NCBI RefSeq assembly: GCF_947500695.1
Contig: NZ_CANMSS010000001.1
Span: 124,001 to 188,000, forward strand
Source: an uncultured Pseudoteredinibacter sp.
Lineage (GTDB): Bacteria; Pseudomonadota; Gammaproteobacteria; Pseudomonadales; Cellvibrionaceae
Length of the DNA stretch: 64,000 nucleotides
Reading direction: 5' to 3'
Numbering within the stretch: the first letter of the stretch is position 1; the number at the start of each line of letters is the position of its first letter. Below, piece by piece: positions 45,157 through 54,291 of this stretch. The position numbers and the translations under genes were made by a program. The notes beneath the pieces were generated by a model that did no database searches, was not told the DNA's origin, and saw nothing but the letters and a program-made list of their open reading frames with translations.

Positions 45157-46604
45157 AGGCTTTTTTGAAGTTGTAGTTCTAAGGCTTGTTCGAATTGCTG
45201 GGCTTTCCCAGGGTTTTCTAGTTGCTTATAAAAAACCGCCAGCTGACCGAGTAATTTAGGTAACATGGCTTCTTTGCTATCGGCTTTAAAAAGCTCAATG
45301 GCAATGGCTTCAGCGGCCTCTTGTTTTTCACCGTCCAGTAAGCGCATAGCGAATTGGCAGCGTGTAAGATGATCGATTTTTTCACGTCCTTCAGCAGGAA
45401 GCCGTTGCCATAGGGTAAGCTGTCGGGCTAATAGCTCTTGATCACGACTACTGCGTTGTAGGTATTGGATATTGGCTTTAAGCCATTGGCCATCTTTTTT
45501 CAAAGCCATAAGGTTAATTGCTATAAAGTCTGATTCTGCACAATGGCCATGTTCTTGCCGATGTTGATTTAGTAGCTGTTGTGCTGATTTGAATTGCACT
45601 AGTTCAATTTTCTGCAGAATATTCTGTAAGCTTTCTCGACGCGGGTCGACAGCTTGGTCCTCTTCAATAAACTCTTCGTCGACACTTTCAGGTAGCAGCC
45701 ACTGCAACAAGGCTAGCAATACCGCGCCTGTTAAAAAGCCGCCAGTATGGGCCATATAGGCAACCTGGCTATCGTCGGAGCTGAAATACAAGACCACTTC
45801 TTTGGCGATATACAAGGGCAGAATATAAAGTGCGGCCGCTCGAAAATAACCGACAAATATAAACAACCAGTAAAAAAACTCGATTTTACGGAGTTTGAAC
45901 AGCATTAAATACATGGCCATAACGCCAGATATCGCGCCCGAAGCCCCTACAAGGGGGACGCCACCGCGGCTAGAGGCTAGCTCGATAGCACTATATAGCA
46001 AGCCTGCACCTAAACCGCTGGCTATGTACAGCGCTGAAAATCGCAGTGAACCAAGTGCGGCTTCAACAGCAAAGCCGCAGATAAATAAGAACAGCATATT
46101 GCCTAGTAGGTGGAAGATATCACCGTGTAAAAACTGGTGGCTAAACAGAGTGATTAAACTGCCATGTTGTGGAATGAGCCCCAGTTTCACGCTACTTATC
46201 GCCGCGATATTGTGTTCGATATTGGGCCTTACTTGCGCCCAGATACCACGCTTTTCTTCGGGTATCCAATTAGTTTGCTGCTTTTCTAAATAAGCGAGAA
46301 AGTCACGGTCTAGCAAAATATTTTGACTTATCGCGCTTGGATCAGTTTCGTAACTCGCGACTAAACTTTCATAAAGCTCTGGGTTGCCTTGCAAGATACC
46401 ATTTTGTTTTCGGTAGTTAAGATAAGCTTCGGCTTCGAAATCTGCAAACTCGTGTTTGTCGTACATTTCAATGGCGCGCTGATACTTGCTGAGATCGCTG
46501 TTCTGATAGAAAGAAAAAATGGCAATATTGATCAATATAAGGGTGACCACGGCGATAGGTGGGCGACGCCAATCAATACGTTTCTCGGTTGGTATGATGA
46601 TCAT
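45153..46604 (-). CDS. Rhomboid-family intramembrane serine protease with TPR-like tail
   Basis: This is a 483-residue protein. A first membrane helix (AVVTLILINIAIFSFY) is followed by about 100 soluble residues. The rhomboid core then has HQFLHGDIFHLLGNMLFLFICG, the nucleophile Ser222 in GASGAISG and the partner His286 in MAHTGGFLTGAVL. Residues 330-483 are soluble helices with TPR-like repeats. Rhomboids cut membrane proteins within or near their helices. It heads a two-gene unit with the zinc-finger membrane protein. The long insertion after the first helix and the tail are larger than in GlpG. Confidence 0.9.
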   Translation of the reverse strand: MIIIPTEKRIDWRRPPIAVVTLILINIAIFSFYQNSDLSKYQRAIEMYDKHEFADFEAEAYLNYRKQNGILQGNPELYESLVASYETDPSAISQNILLDRDFLAYLEKQQTNWIPEEKRGIWAQVRPNIEHNIAAISSVKLGLIPQHGSLITLFSHQFLHGDIFHLLGNMLFLFICGFAVEAALGSLRFSALYIASGLGAGLLYSAIELASSRGGVPLVGASGAISGVMAMYLMLFKLRKIEFFYWLFIFVGYFRAAALYILPLYIAKEVVLYFSSDDSQVAYMAHTGGFLTGAVLLALLQWLLPESVDEEFIEEDQAVDPRRESLQNILQKIELVQFKSAQQLLNQHRQEHGHCAESDFIAINLMALKKDGQWLKANIQYLQRSSRDQELLARQLTLWQRLPAEGREKIDHLTRCQFAMRLLDGEKQEAAEAIAIELFKADSKEAMLPKLLGQLAVFYKQLENPGKAQQFEQALELQLQKSL

Positions 46605-46715
46605 AGCGCTTTAGCACAGCTTTTTAGGCAAAAGCACTAGCTTAGCAAGTCATTGCTTAAGAAACAAAAGTCAAAGAGAGAAGGGCTTGGCAAACTGCAA
46701 TATTTAGCAGTGAGT

Positions 46716-47087
46716 TTATCCGCTTAAACCTGCCATTAAGCCGATGCTCACGATAAACCAACCTATATAGATGTACATGGCCAAAATGGAAACAAAGACC
46801 ACATTGGCGGGGTGAAGACGGTTTAGCGGTTGATAATGTGAGTCGATCCCCTTTAAGCCGAATTCTGGATAGTAAATTTGCACACCGGGGCGAATGACAT
46901 GGATGATGGTAAAGATATAAATAAAAAACAGAAGGGTTAAGAAGATAAGGATAAAGGGGATCAATTTATTGATGTCACTTTTAACCTCTGGGCCGCCAAA
47001 TCGAAAAATAGCACCGATAAATGCGAAATAAGCCAGTGATTGCATAGCGTCCTTGATTAAATCTTTATCTAAAGCGATTTTGTCCAT
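46716..47087 (-). CDS. Small three-helix membrane protein of unknown function
   Basis: The 123-residue product has three hydrophobic segments (SLAYFAFIGAIFRFGG, IPFILIFLTLLFFIYIFTIIHV, VVFVSILAMYIYIGWFIVSIGL). No catalytic motif is visible. It is in the same direction as the rhomboid unit, about 110 bases upstream. Function is unknown. Confidence 0.7.
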   Translation of the reverse strand: MDKIALDKDLIKDAMQSLAYFAFIGAIFRFGGPEVKSDINKLIPFILIFLTLLFFIYIFTIIHVIRPGVQIYYPEFGLKGIDSHYQPLNRLHPANVVFVSILAMYIYIGWFIVSIGLMAGLSG

Positions 47088-47420
47088 TGTTCTTCCCTAA
47101 GATGATAATCCTTGAATGTTTATATTTTTGTTGGGCTACATTAGCACTAAACAATGCAATTAGAGCGGTTATAGGCGTCGTTTTGCAGTCCCACTATTGG
47201 TGTATGCGGACTATGAACAGCGCAAAGATACTAGCTGTTAGTCGTTAGCGCTGCAGTCATCAATGAGGGAGAGGGTAGAGTAGGTGTTTGGTCGGTAATC
47301 GTGCGAAAATGTAAAGAGGCCTCTTGTAAACAGAGTCGCTTGCTAACCGCCGACAGAAACTACGAGAAGCACTGGCAGATAGAAAAAGGACAGGCGCTAG
47401 GCGCCTATCGCAGTAAAATC
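47088..47420. other. Intergenic region without a recognised gene
   Basis: About 330 bases. A plus-strand open frame reaches into the DUF6763-like gene but has no coding style and no ribosome site. Nothing else is seen. Confidence 0.4.
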
Positions 47421-47738
47421 TTAAAAGTCGTCAAAGCCGGAAAAGCTATCGGGCTCGATCGAGGCAAGCGGATTACCGCCGTCCATGGGGATCATCACTT
47501 CATCGCCAACATAGCTGTCTTCCTGGCTCATTTCATAGCCAGCGGATGCATCCTCTGGCGCTTCAGCTGGACCTAAGGTGAGTTGCTGCCAGGAATCCAT
47601 GTCGTATTCCCCTAAACCGCCATCGGCATATTGAATTTCAATGGTGGCCGCATGCTCATCAATGGCTACCACTTCAAAAATCTGTCCCACAGCTAGATCG
47701 TTGTACCAATCACCGATGACTGGGAGTTGATTTGCCAT
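47421..47738 (-). CDS. DUF6763-like small acidic protein
   Basis: This 105-residue protein has the conserved opening LPVIGDWYNDLAVGQIFEVVA and then TIEIQYADGGLGEYDMDSW, which I recognise as the pattern of the small gammaproteobacterial family DUF6763. The tail is acidic and variable. TTTGGAGGT lies a few bases before the ATG, a very strong ribosome site, so it is well translated. Function is unknown; the N-terminal part looks like a small SH3-like beta barrel. Confidence 0.8.
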   Translation of the reverse strand: MANQLPVIGDWYNDLAVGQIFEVVAIDEHAATIEIQYADGGLGEYDMDSWQQLTLGPAEAPEDASAGYEMSQEDSYVGDEVMIPMDGGNPLASIEPDSFSGFDDF

Positions 47739-48182
47739 TGTCTATTACCTCCAAACCCGCGAATTAACTTATGGCTTTTGGCGTTGCGGCTACCAACAGT
47801 TTTGGTGGTTAAAAGCTGCATTGCTTGATGGGAAAAATAACACGGTGGCAGGGCATGTACAGTGTTTGAGGTCATGACTTTAGGTGCCATTTCTTGATTG
47901 TAATCATTGAAAATTTCCTTTGCTTCGCTAATTGATTCATTTTCTTAGAGTTTTAATTCTGGGAAAAAATCGGGCCAATTTTGCTTAAAAATTTATGTTC
48001 TATACAGAAATCTGGACATAATAAGATTGTCTAAAAATTGCTCGATAAAACCATCGAAAGTGGTTCCGAGTGGGCTGTTAGTGACGTACTAAGGGCGCTG
48101 GAGAGGCAAAATGATGACCTTGACAAGGGCGGTGCAGCTCAGTATTTTCAAGCCCTTATAATGAAACGGTTGGAAAGGCTGA
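47739..48182. other. Intergenic region upstream of psrA
   Basis: About 440 bases between the divergent DUF6763-like gene and psrA. A TATAAT at 48157-48162 lies 20 bases before the psrA start, but no well-spaced -35 was found. GAAACGGTTGG just after it could be half of a PsrA-type G/CAAAC...GTTTG/C site. This is weak. Confidence 0.35.
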
Positions 48183-48854
48183 ATGGCCCAGAAAGAAACA
48201 GTAGAACGCATTCTTGATGCGGCGAGCGTTCTATTTGCTGAGCGAGGTTACGCAGAAACCTCATTGCGCACCATTACTACCGCGGCCGGTGTCAATCTGG
48301 CTTCTGTAAACTACCATTTTGGCTCTAAAAAGGCCCTGATTCAGGCGGTATTTGCCAGAACCCTGGACCCTTTTTGCCAGCAGCTCTCAGAAAACCTTAA
48401 TAAGCTGCAAGGCAGTGATCAGGTGGAGGCCTTGTTTCGCTGCCTGTTTAGCACCTTGATGGAAACGGTTGCTGCGAAGCCTGGCTTGAATCAAGCCGAG
48501 CAGGTCATTGAATTACAGCGTTTTATGCGCTTACTAGGCATGGCCTATACCCAATCCCAGGGCCACTTAAGGCGATTTATCGTTAGCCAGTATGGTGATC
48601 TGTATCGCCGGTTTTTGAATCTGCTGCGTGATACCTTACCCGGTATAAACCCAGTCGACTTTTACTGGCAGCTGTATTTTCTGCTGGGGGCAACGGTGTT
48701 TACCTTATCGAGCATAGATTCTATTCAGGGCATCATTGAAGATAACTTCTCTGAACACAGTGGTGTAGAGCGCGCATTGGAACTATTAATCCCTACCTTA
48801 AGTCGTATGATGCAGATACCGGCTGTAGATTCACAAAGCTCTGCGGCCAGTTAA
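48183..48854 (+). CDS. psrA: TetR-family regulator PsrA-like
   Basis: The 223-residue protein opens AQKETVERILDAASVLFAERG and has a TetR helix-turn-helix (TSLRTITTAAGVNLASVNYHFGSKKALIQAVF), nearly the same as remembered PsrA proteins of Pseudomonas. PsrA binds long-chain fatty acids and controls beta-oxidation genes and, in Pseudomonas, rpoS. The adjacent nagZ (24 bases downstream) is the same neighbour as in Pseudomonas aeruginosa and supports orthology. GGAAAGG before the ATG is the ribosome site. Confidence 0.85.
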   Translation: MAQKETVERILDAASVLFAERGYAETSLRTITTAAGVNLASVNYHFGSKKALIQAVFARTLDPFCQQLSENLNKLQGSDQVEALFRCLFSTLMETVAAKPGLNQAEQVIELQRFMRLLGMAYTQSQGHLRRFIVSQYGDLYRRFLNLLRDTLPGINPVDFYWQLYFLLGATVFTLSSIDSIQGIIEDNFSEHSGVERALELLIPTLSRMMQIPAVDSQSSAAS

Positions 48855-48878
48855 GCCCTATCTATTGAGAGACACAAA

Positions 48879-49916
48879 TTGACGACACAAACTATGGGCC
48901 CAGGCCCACTTATGATCGATGTGGATGGGCTTGAGCTCAACCAAGAAGATGAACAGTTGTTACAACAAGCCTGTGTGGGTGGATTGATCCTATTTCAACG
49001 CAACTTTTCCAGCCGCTCGCAGCTGTGTGAGCTAGTAAAAAGCATTCGTGCCATTCGCCAAGATATTATTATTGCGGTTGATCAAGAGGGCGGTCGAGTT
49101 CAGCGTTTGAAAGAAGATGGTTTTCAGCGATTGCCTGCCATGCAAAAAATTAAGGACTACCAAGAGGCGCAGACTGCTGCGAGTGAAACAGAGATTGAGC
49201 AGCTGGGCTTTTTAATGGCCAGCGAAGTGCTAGCCTGTGGGATAGATATCAGCTTTGCACCGGTTTTGGACGTTGATGAAAGCTTTTCAAGTATTATCGG
49301 CGATCGCTCTTTTTCTGATGATCCTCGAGAAGTGGTCCGCCTAGGGTCCGCCTTTATGCGTGGGATGTCTAACGCTGGAATGGCGACAACCGGCAAGCAT
49401 TTCCCTGGTCATGGAGCAGTGCAAGAAGATAGCCACTTAACCCTGCCAGTCGATAAACGCAGCTGGGCTGAAGTAGAGCAACGGGATTTGTTGCCGTTTG
49501 CTAAGTTATTGCCCCAGCTCGATGCCTTAATGCCAGCGCACATCATTTTTAGCCAAATCGATGAGCAGCCGGTGGGGTTTTCCGAATACTGGTTGAAAAC
49601 GGTCTTGCGAGACAAAATGGCGTATAACGGCGTGATCTTCAGTGACGATCTAAGTATGGAAGGCGCTGTACAAGCAGGTAGTTATGCGGAGCGAGCAAAG
49701 CTTGCGCTTTCAGCGGGCTGCGATATGGTTTTGGTCTGTAATAATCGCCAGGGTGCCTTAGAGGTTGCCGATGCACTGCAAAACTACCCGCTAGCGCCTG
49801 AGAGCCAAGAGCGTTTAATGACGATGTTGGCGCGTCGACAGTGGGCTTGGGAAAATTTAGCCAGTGATTCGAGCTGGCAGGGTGGTAAAGCATTCGCTGA
49901 GCGTCTATTGGCCTAA
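48879..49916 (+). CDS. nagZ: Beta-N-acetylhexosaminidase NagZ
   Basis: This is a 345-residue glycoside hydrolase family 3 enzyme. Visible are GPLMIDVDGLELNQED, GGLILFQRNF, AVDQEGGRVQRLK, the family signature GKHFPGHGAVQEDSH with the catalytic His/Asp pair, and the nucleophile Asp in VIFSDDLSMEGA. NagZ removes GlcNAc from anhydromuropeptides in the cytoplasm for peptidoglycan recycling, and its product can induce AmpC-type beta-lactamases. The TTG at 48879 has a GAGAG ribosome site nine bases upstream. The ATG at 48894, which aligns better with E. coli NagZ, has none, so either start is possible. Confidence 0.95.
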   Translation: MTTQTMGPGPLMIDVDGLELNQEDEQLLQQACVGGLILFQRNFSSRSQLCELVKSIRAIRQDIIIAVDQEGGRVQRLKEDGFQRLPAMQKIKDYQEAQTAASETEIEQLGFLMASEVLACGIDISFAPVLDVDESFSSIIGDRSFSDDPREVVRLGSAFMRGMSNAGMATTGKHFPGHGAVQEDSHLTLPVDKRSWAEVEQRDLLPFAKLLPQLDALMPAHIIFSQIDEQPVGFSEYWLKTVLRDKMAYNGVIFSDDLSMEGAVQAGSYAERAKLALSAGCDMVLVCNNRQGALEVADALQNYPLAPESQERLMTMLARRQWAWENLASDSSWQGGKAFAERLLA

Positions 49917-50022
49917 TAGCTATTGAATTCGCGATGTTCGTCTAAACTGGCTCGAGTTATATCTATCTCAAGTTATATAGAACAGCTAGATTAATTAGTA
50001 TTTTTTTCACAGGAAGTTGTTG

Positions 50023-51150
50023 ATGATTCATTCTGCGGTAGCCATGCCAGGCTGGCTGTCTGAAATTACCGGGCGAGAAAATATTTGGATTGCCGAAGTT
50101 TTTATTATTGTTGTGGCGACTTTGTTGGTGGCATTTGTCGCCCGCGTAGTGTTCAACAATTTAATGAAGCAGGCCACGAAGAGTAAAAACCTTTGGGACG
50201 ATGCTTTGATTGAAGCGGCACAAAAGCCGGTACGATGGTTTGTTTGGCTCATAGGTTTGTGTTGGGCATTAGAGATATCAGCGCGCCAGTCTGAAGTTAA
50301 TCTGCTGGAAGCGGTGCAGCCCATTCGCGAAGTGGGTGTAGTCGCCATTATTGCTTGGTTTTTGGTGCGTTTTATCACTCGCGCTGAAAAAAACCTGGTC
50401 GACCCCGAATATGCTCACCAGCCTATGGATCAGACCACCGTTTCCGCAATGGGCAAATTGCTGCGTGTTTCGGTCATCATTACCTCGGTGCTTGTGGTCT
50501 TGCAAACCTTAGGTTATAGCGTTTCTGGGGTTTTAGCGTTTGGTGGTATTGGCGGCCTAGCGGTTGGTTTTGCTGCAAAAGATCTATTAGCCAATTTCTT
50601 TGGTGGCCTAATGATCTATATGGATCGTCCCTTTAAAGTAGGCGACTGGGTACGTTCACCGGACAAAAATATTGAGGGTACTGTAGAAGATATCGGCTGG
50701 CGCCTTACACGTATTCGAACTTTCGATAAGCGCCCATTGTATGTGCCGAACTCGACGTTTACTCAAATATCTTTGGAAAACCCATCTCGTATGCTTAATC
50801 GCCGAATTTATGAATCCATCGGTATTCGATACGACGATGCTGCCAAGGTAACGGCTATCGTTAATGACGTAAAAGCCATGCTAGAAGCTCATGATGAAAT
50901 CGATCATGATCAGACTCTAATGGTCAATTTTAATGCTTTCGCCCCTTCATCTTTAGACTTTTTCGTGTACACCTTTACGAAGACGGTAAATTGGGCGCAC
51001 TACCATGAAGTGAAGCAAGATGTGCTGCTAAAGATTTTGGCAATTATAGATAGTCATGGTGCTGAGTGCGCTTACCCAACATCTACAGTCCATTTTAATA
51101 ATTTGAACGCAGAGCTTCCAAGGGCCGAACTTCCCACTGGACAGGTTTGA
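50023..51150 (+). CDS. MscS-family mechanosensitive channel
   Basis: From the ATG at 50023 (AGGAAG upstream) the protein is 375 residues. Four hydrophobic helices are followed by the MscS pore helix and beta domain: GVLAFGGIGGLAVGFAAKDLLANFFGGLMIYMDRPFKVGDWV, then EGTVEDIGWRLTRIRTFDKRPLYVPNS. MscS channels open under membrane tension to release solutes after osmotic down-shock. It differs from E. coli MscS in having extra N-terminal helices (YbdG/YnaI-like). It is followed by hpt after one base, so the two share a transcript. Confidence 0.93.
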   Translation: MIHSAVAMPGWLSEITGRENIWIAEVFIIVVATLLVAFVARVVFNNLMKQATKSKNLWDDALIEAAQKPVRWFVWLIGLCWALEISARQSEVNLLEAVQPIREVGVVAIIAWFLVRFITRAEKNLVDPEYAHQPMDQTTVSAMGKLLRVSVIITSVLVVLQTLGYSVSGVLAFGGIGGLAVGFAAKDLLANFFGGLMIYMDRPFKVGDWVRSPDKNIEGTVEDIGWRLTRIRTFDKRPLYVPNSTFTQISLENPSRMLNRRIYESIGIRYDDAAKVTAIVNDVKAMLEAHDEIDHDQTLMVNFNAFAPSSLDFFVYTFTKTVNWAHYHEVKQDVLLKILAIIDSHGAECAYPTSTVHFNNLNAELPRAELPTGQV

Positions 51151-51151
51151 T

Positions 51152-51706
51152 ATGAAGCTGGTTGATAAAAAGCTGCAAGCGGTTTGGGACAGTGCGGAGT
51201 GTTTACACTCGGCCGATGCTCTTGAGCAAGGCGTGCAAGACATGGCCAAACAGATTCGTAAACGCTTGCATGATCAAAACCCCTTGATCTTATGTATTAT
51301 GAATGGCGGTTTGGTGACCTGTGGTCAGTTGCTGCCTTTGTTGGATTTTCAACTGCAGCTTGAATACGTGAATGCTGCATCAGGCCCAACCGGCAAGCAA
51401 GAAACACGATGGCCTGCTTTATCCCAAATCTCCATAGCTGGGCGCAGTGTGCTGCTGTTAGATGATATTTTCGATTTAGGTTTGAGTCTGCACTCACTTA
51501 AAGAGTATTGTATCGAGCAGGGCGCCACTCAAGTGCAGGCTGGGGTTTTGGTCGAAAAGCAGCACGAGCGCGAGAAAAAAGATATCGCCATTGATTATCG
51601 AGCCGTTACGGTAGGTGATCGCTTTATTTTTGGCGCTGGTTTGGATTATCAGGGTTATTTGCGAAATGCGCCTGGTATATACGCGGTTGCTGAAAAACAA
51701 CCTTAA
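51152..51706 (+). CDS. Hypoxanthine-guanine phosphoribosyltransferase-like protein
   Basis: This 184-residue type I phosphoribosyltransferase carries the PRPP-binding motif VLLLDDIFDLGLSL and the loop LCIMNGGLVTCGQLL. The C-terminal VGDRFIFGAGLDYQGYLRN matches hypoxanthine-guanine PRTs (V..R..VGYGLDY...YRNL). It converts hypoxanthine or guanine plus PRPP to IMP or GMP. The next gene makes hypoxanthine from methylthioinosine, so the two form a salvage route. The PRPP motif has Phe in place of the usual Asp/Glu-Thr pair (VDDI.DTG becomes LDDIFDLG), which may affect activity. Confidence 0.88.
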   Translation: MKLVDKKLQAVWDSAECLHSADALEQGVQDMAKQIRKRLHDQNPLILCIMNGGLVTCGQLLPLLDFQLQLEYVNAASGPTGKQETRWPALSQISIAGRSVLLLDDIFDLGLSLHSLKEYCIEQGATQVQAGVLVEKQHEREKKDIAIDYRAVTVGDRFIFGAGLDYQGYLRNAPGIYAVAEKQP

Positions 51707-51736
51707 TTTAATGTTTAATAAATAATAGGACGCTTG

Positions 51737-52540
51737 GTGAGCTTAACTATTTCTGCTGAGCTGCAAGCGTCTTGTTTGCAGCAAACTGTTCAAGGGGCTG
51801 CAAGCCTTCCCATTGCGATTATTGGTGGCTCGGGTTTAGATGATTACCCGGGCGCCGAAACTGTCGCTGAAATATCGATTCCAACGCCATTTTCTGAACA
51901 GCCAGTATTACTGTTTCAAATTCGGTTGCCGCTTGCCACCGAGACGCTGGTTTATTTTTTACCGCGCCACGGTAGTGAGCACAGCATAGCGCCGCACCTT
52001 ATTAACTATCGCGCTAATATCTGGGCGCTTAAAGCTTTGCAAATTGAAAAGCTTATTGCCGTTAATGCGGTGGGCGGTATTAGCAATGAACTTCCACCCG
52101 GGTCCTTGGCCTTGGTTAACGATGTTATCGATTATAGTCATTCTCGATTATCTACCTTTTTTGATGGCCTAAGTTATCCTCTGGACCATATCGATTGCTC
52201 CGAACTTTTTAATGCCCAAATGAATCAAGATATCGCAGATTTGGCAGCTATTCCTACAGGCTTTGTTTATGGCTGCACGCAGGGGCCGCGTTTGGAAACT
52301 CCCGCTGAAATTAAACGACTTAAGCAAGATGGCTGCGATCTAGTCGGAATGACTTTGATGCCTGAAGCCGCTCTCGCCGCCGAAGCCAATATTCCCTATG
52401 TGGCGCTGGCGATGGTAGTGAATTGGGCGGCAGGAATCAGTTCAACACCCATTACCATGGATGAGATCTACTCTCAGTTAGGCTCTTGTACCACGCAAGT
52501 TCGCCAAATTATCGAGTCCTATTGTGTAAAGATGCGCTGA
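51737..52540 (+). CDS. S-methyl-5'-thioinosine phosphorylase (MTAP/PNP family)
   Basis: The GTG at 51737 has AGGA six bases upstream; a TTG one codon earlier is too close to it. The 267-residue product is an MTAP-type nucleoside phosphorylase. Phosphate-site features are AIIGGSGLDDY and LPRHGSEHSIAPHLINYRANIWAL. The later YGCTQGPRLETPAEIKRL, GCDLVGMTLMPEAALAAE and VVNWAAGI are family signatures. Position beside nagZ/psrA and the closeness to the Pseudomonas PA3004 type favour methylthioinosine over methylthioadenosine as substrate. Products would be hypoxanthine and methylthioribose-1-phosphate. Confidence 0.88.
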   Translation: MSLTISAELQASCLQQTVQGAASLPIAIIGGSGLDDYPGAETVAEISIPTPFSEQPVLLFQIRLPLATETLVYFLPRHGSEHSIAPHLINYRANIWALKALQIEKLIAVNAVGGISNELPPGSLALVNDVIDYSHSRLSTFFDGLSYPLDHIDCSELFNAQMNQDIADLAAIPTGFVYGCTQGPRLETPAEIKRLKQDGCDLVGMTLMPEAALAAEANIPYVALAMVVNWAAGISSTPITMDEIYSQLGSCTTQVRQIIESYCVKMR

Positions 52541-52789
52541 AAAGCCTCAAATCCCAACAATAGGTACTAGACAATCAATATCAAATATCTTAAAAAGTAC
52601 TAGTCGCCATAATCCTTGTGGTTTTATCTTTAGGATTTAGGCGCCAGACGGAAGCGGTTGTCGCTATCTGAGGGTAGTTTGGCTCCGTCTTGGCTTGATG
52701 TACGATCAGTGTAAAGCTGGCAAATGCCAAGGGAAACGGCGGAGATAAAAAACTAGTTATGATTAGTTTATCAGGAAGGGTGGTTAGGA

Positions 52790-53005
52790 ATGTCTGATCG
52801 TGCAAATGGCGTAGTCAAGTGGTTTAACAATGCACGCGGCTATGGGTTTATTACAAGGGGTGAGGGTAGTGACGATGTTTTTGTTCACTATCGGAGTATT
52901 CGAGGGGAAGGGTATCGATCTTTGGCTGAAGGCCAAAAGGTAGAATTCGACCTGCAAAATGGTGATAAAGGTTTACAAGCCGAAGACGTTGTTTGCGTTC
53001 AGTAG
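52790..53005 (+). CDS. Cold-shock domain protein (CspA family)
   Basis: This 71-residue single cold-shock domain has RNP1 (KWFNNARGYGFIT) and RNP2 (DVFVHYRSI). It binds single-stranded RNA/DNA and acts as an RNA chaperone. GGAAGGGTGGTTAGGA precedes the ATG. The roughly 250-base leader has no open gene and may be a regulatory 5' UTR, as in other csp genes, but I did not resolve a structure. Confidence 0.95.
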   Translation: MSDRANGVVKWFNNARGYGFITRGEGSDDVFVHYRSIRGEGYRSLAEGQKVEFDLQNGDKGLQAEDVVCVQ

Positions 53006-53026
53006 GCTAACTAAAGCTCTACCATT

Positions 53027-53050
53027 GTGCGCAGCTATCAGGCTGCGCAC
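53027..53050. terminator. Bidirectional hairpin terminator between csp and csiV
   Basis: GTGCGCAGC (53027-53035) and GCTGCGCAC (53042-53050) form a perfect 9-bp stem with loop TATCAG. It lies between two convergent genes and can stop both transcripts. T tracts are weak. Confidence 0.75.
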
Positions 53051-53068
53051 TCCATCTTAAGAAAGTAG

Positions 53069-54181
53069 CTAACTTCCACTTTTAGCGGTGCTCGCTGGAG
53101 CGGTACTTTCTTTTTCTTTAGCGTCAGTTTCTTTTATCTCTGCTTCCATGTTTGTTGGAATTGCGGGCAGAAGTGAATTATCGAATGGCCAAATCGGCGC
53201 TTCAATCGGGCTGAGTTTTACCAGCAGTCCAAAGGCTGGGTGGTCGATATAATGCAATTCACCGCTGCGCATTCTGCGTTTTTGTTGTAGTTGCTCGATG
53301 CTATTCACCACATAATTACTTGCAGGCGTCTCCTTGGATTCTGAAAGGGACGTATTAGCAAGAGTATATGTCGCGGTAATGGATTCAGTCGTTTCCCGGC
53401 TGTCATTTAAAGAAAGACCCATTGTCTCTGCTGGTTGCTCTTCTAGTCTAACTTCTTCGAAAGGACTTGGGCGTTTTGGTAGGTTTAACCAGCGTCCGAA
53501 ATCTTCGGCTTGGGCCATGGCGAACTGGCTGAGCCAGACGTTGGTTTCGATGTGTAGATAACGAGAGCGACTGAGCTGAATATAACCTTCTAGCTCTTGG
53601 TGATCACCAAATCTTTCCCCGCCGTTAATGGCAATATTGTGCTTTTTTTGTTGTGGTGGTAGCTGCAAGTTCCAGCGATGGTGAAATAACACTCGCTGAT
53701 TGCGGCTTCGGGCGAGGCTGCCAGCCTGAGGATTAAGCTCTTGCTCTGCCTTGGGAGTGGCTACTAGGAAGGCACCAGGTATCAATGATTTGCTAACTAG
53801 GGGGGAATCGATGAGCTCATCGCTATTGCTTTGAGTAAACTCAAGATCAGCTGCACTGCTGGCGGCTTCGGTATTCGTGCCTGCCAATGTCTCGGTGCTT
53901 CCTGTTGTTTCCGCTTTTAGTTTGGAGTTCATTTCAGCTGCAATCTCAGCGCTGACAAGGCTCATACTATTGCTTGGGTAGCTCAAGCTGAGGCGTTCCA
54001 AATTTATGGGGCGTTCGTTTTGGTTGATTTGCAGGCGCTTAAAGGCGATCACTTCCACCGCATACCAATGCTCTGGCTCAGCGCTCGCACCGCCTTCTTG
54101 AGCTTGAGCTAGGCTAATTGGGCTAATGCTACTTATGGCGGCGGCAAACAAGCTTGCCAGCGCGATGGAGTGTTGTTTCAT
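53069..54181 (-). CDS. csiV: CsiV-family periplasmic protein
   Basis: This 370-residue protein has a signal peptide (MKQHSIALASLFAAAIS...SLAQA). The CsiV opening is WYAVEVIAFKRLQ, and the later YIQLSRSRYLHIETNVWLS and RRMRSGELHYIDHPAFGLLVKLSPI are family patterns. CsiV in Vibrio binds peptidoglycan and activates the CsiV-dependent lytic transglycosylase/LpoA-like functions. The long Ser/Glu/Thr-rich middle (about 85-130) looks disordered. It lies directly after mfd on the same strand, the same pairing as in Pseudomonas. The start ATG at 54181 is the only sensible one. Confidence 0.82.
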   Translation of the reverse strand: MKQHSIALASLFAAAISSISPISLAQAQEGGASAEPEHWYAVEVIAFKRLQINQNERPINLERLSLSYPSNSMSLVSAEIAAEMNSKLKAETTGSTETLAGTNTEAASSAADLEFTQSNSDELIDSPLVSKSLIPGAFLVATPKAEQELNPQAGSLARSRNQRVLFHHRWNLQLPPQQKKHNIAINGGERFGDHQELEGYIQLSRSRYLHIETNVWLSQFAMAQAEDFGRWLNLPKRPSPFEEVRLEEQPAETMGLSLNDSRETTESITATYTLANTSLSESKETPASNYVVNSIEQLQQKRRMRSGELHYIDHPAFGLLVKLSPIEAPIWPFDNSLLPAIPTNMEAEIKETDAKEKESTAPASTAKSGS

Positions 54182-54291
54182 TGAATCTAATCCTTAGCGA
54201 TTAATGAATATTCTTGCCCCTGATTTTACTTCAAAGGCCTTGCGGTGAATGTAGCTAGGACCCGTATTTGGACTAGCAGTTTCCCCGCGTT

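Noticed and set aside
47693..47890. 65-residue minus-strand protein overlapping the DUF6763-like start
   Set aside because: It overlaps the strong ribosome site and start of a well-supported gene and has no coding style of its own.
48120..48162. Sigma-70 promoter TTGACA...TATAAT before psrA
   Set aside because: The two hexamers are 31 bases apart, far from the usual 17, so only the TATAAT is kept as a weak hint.
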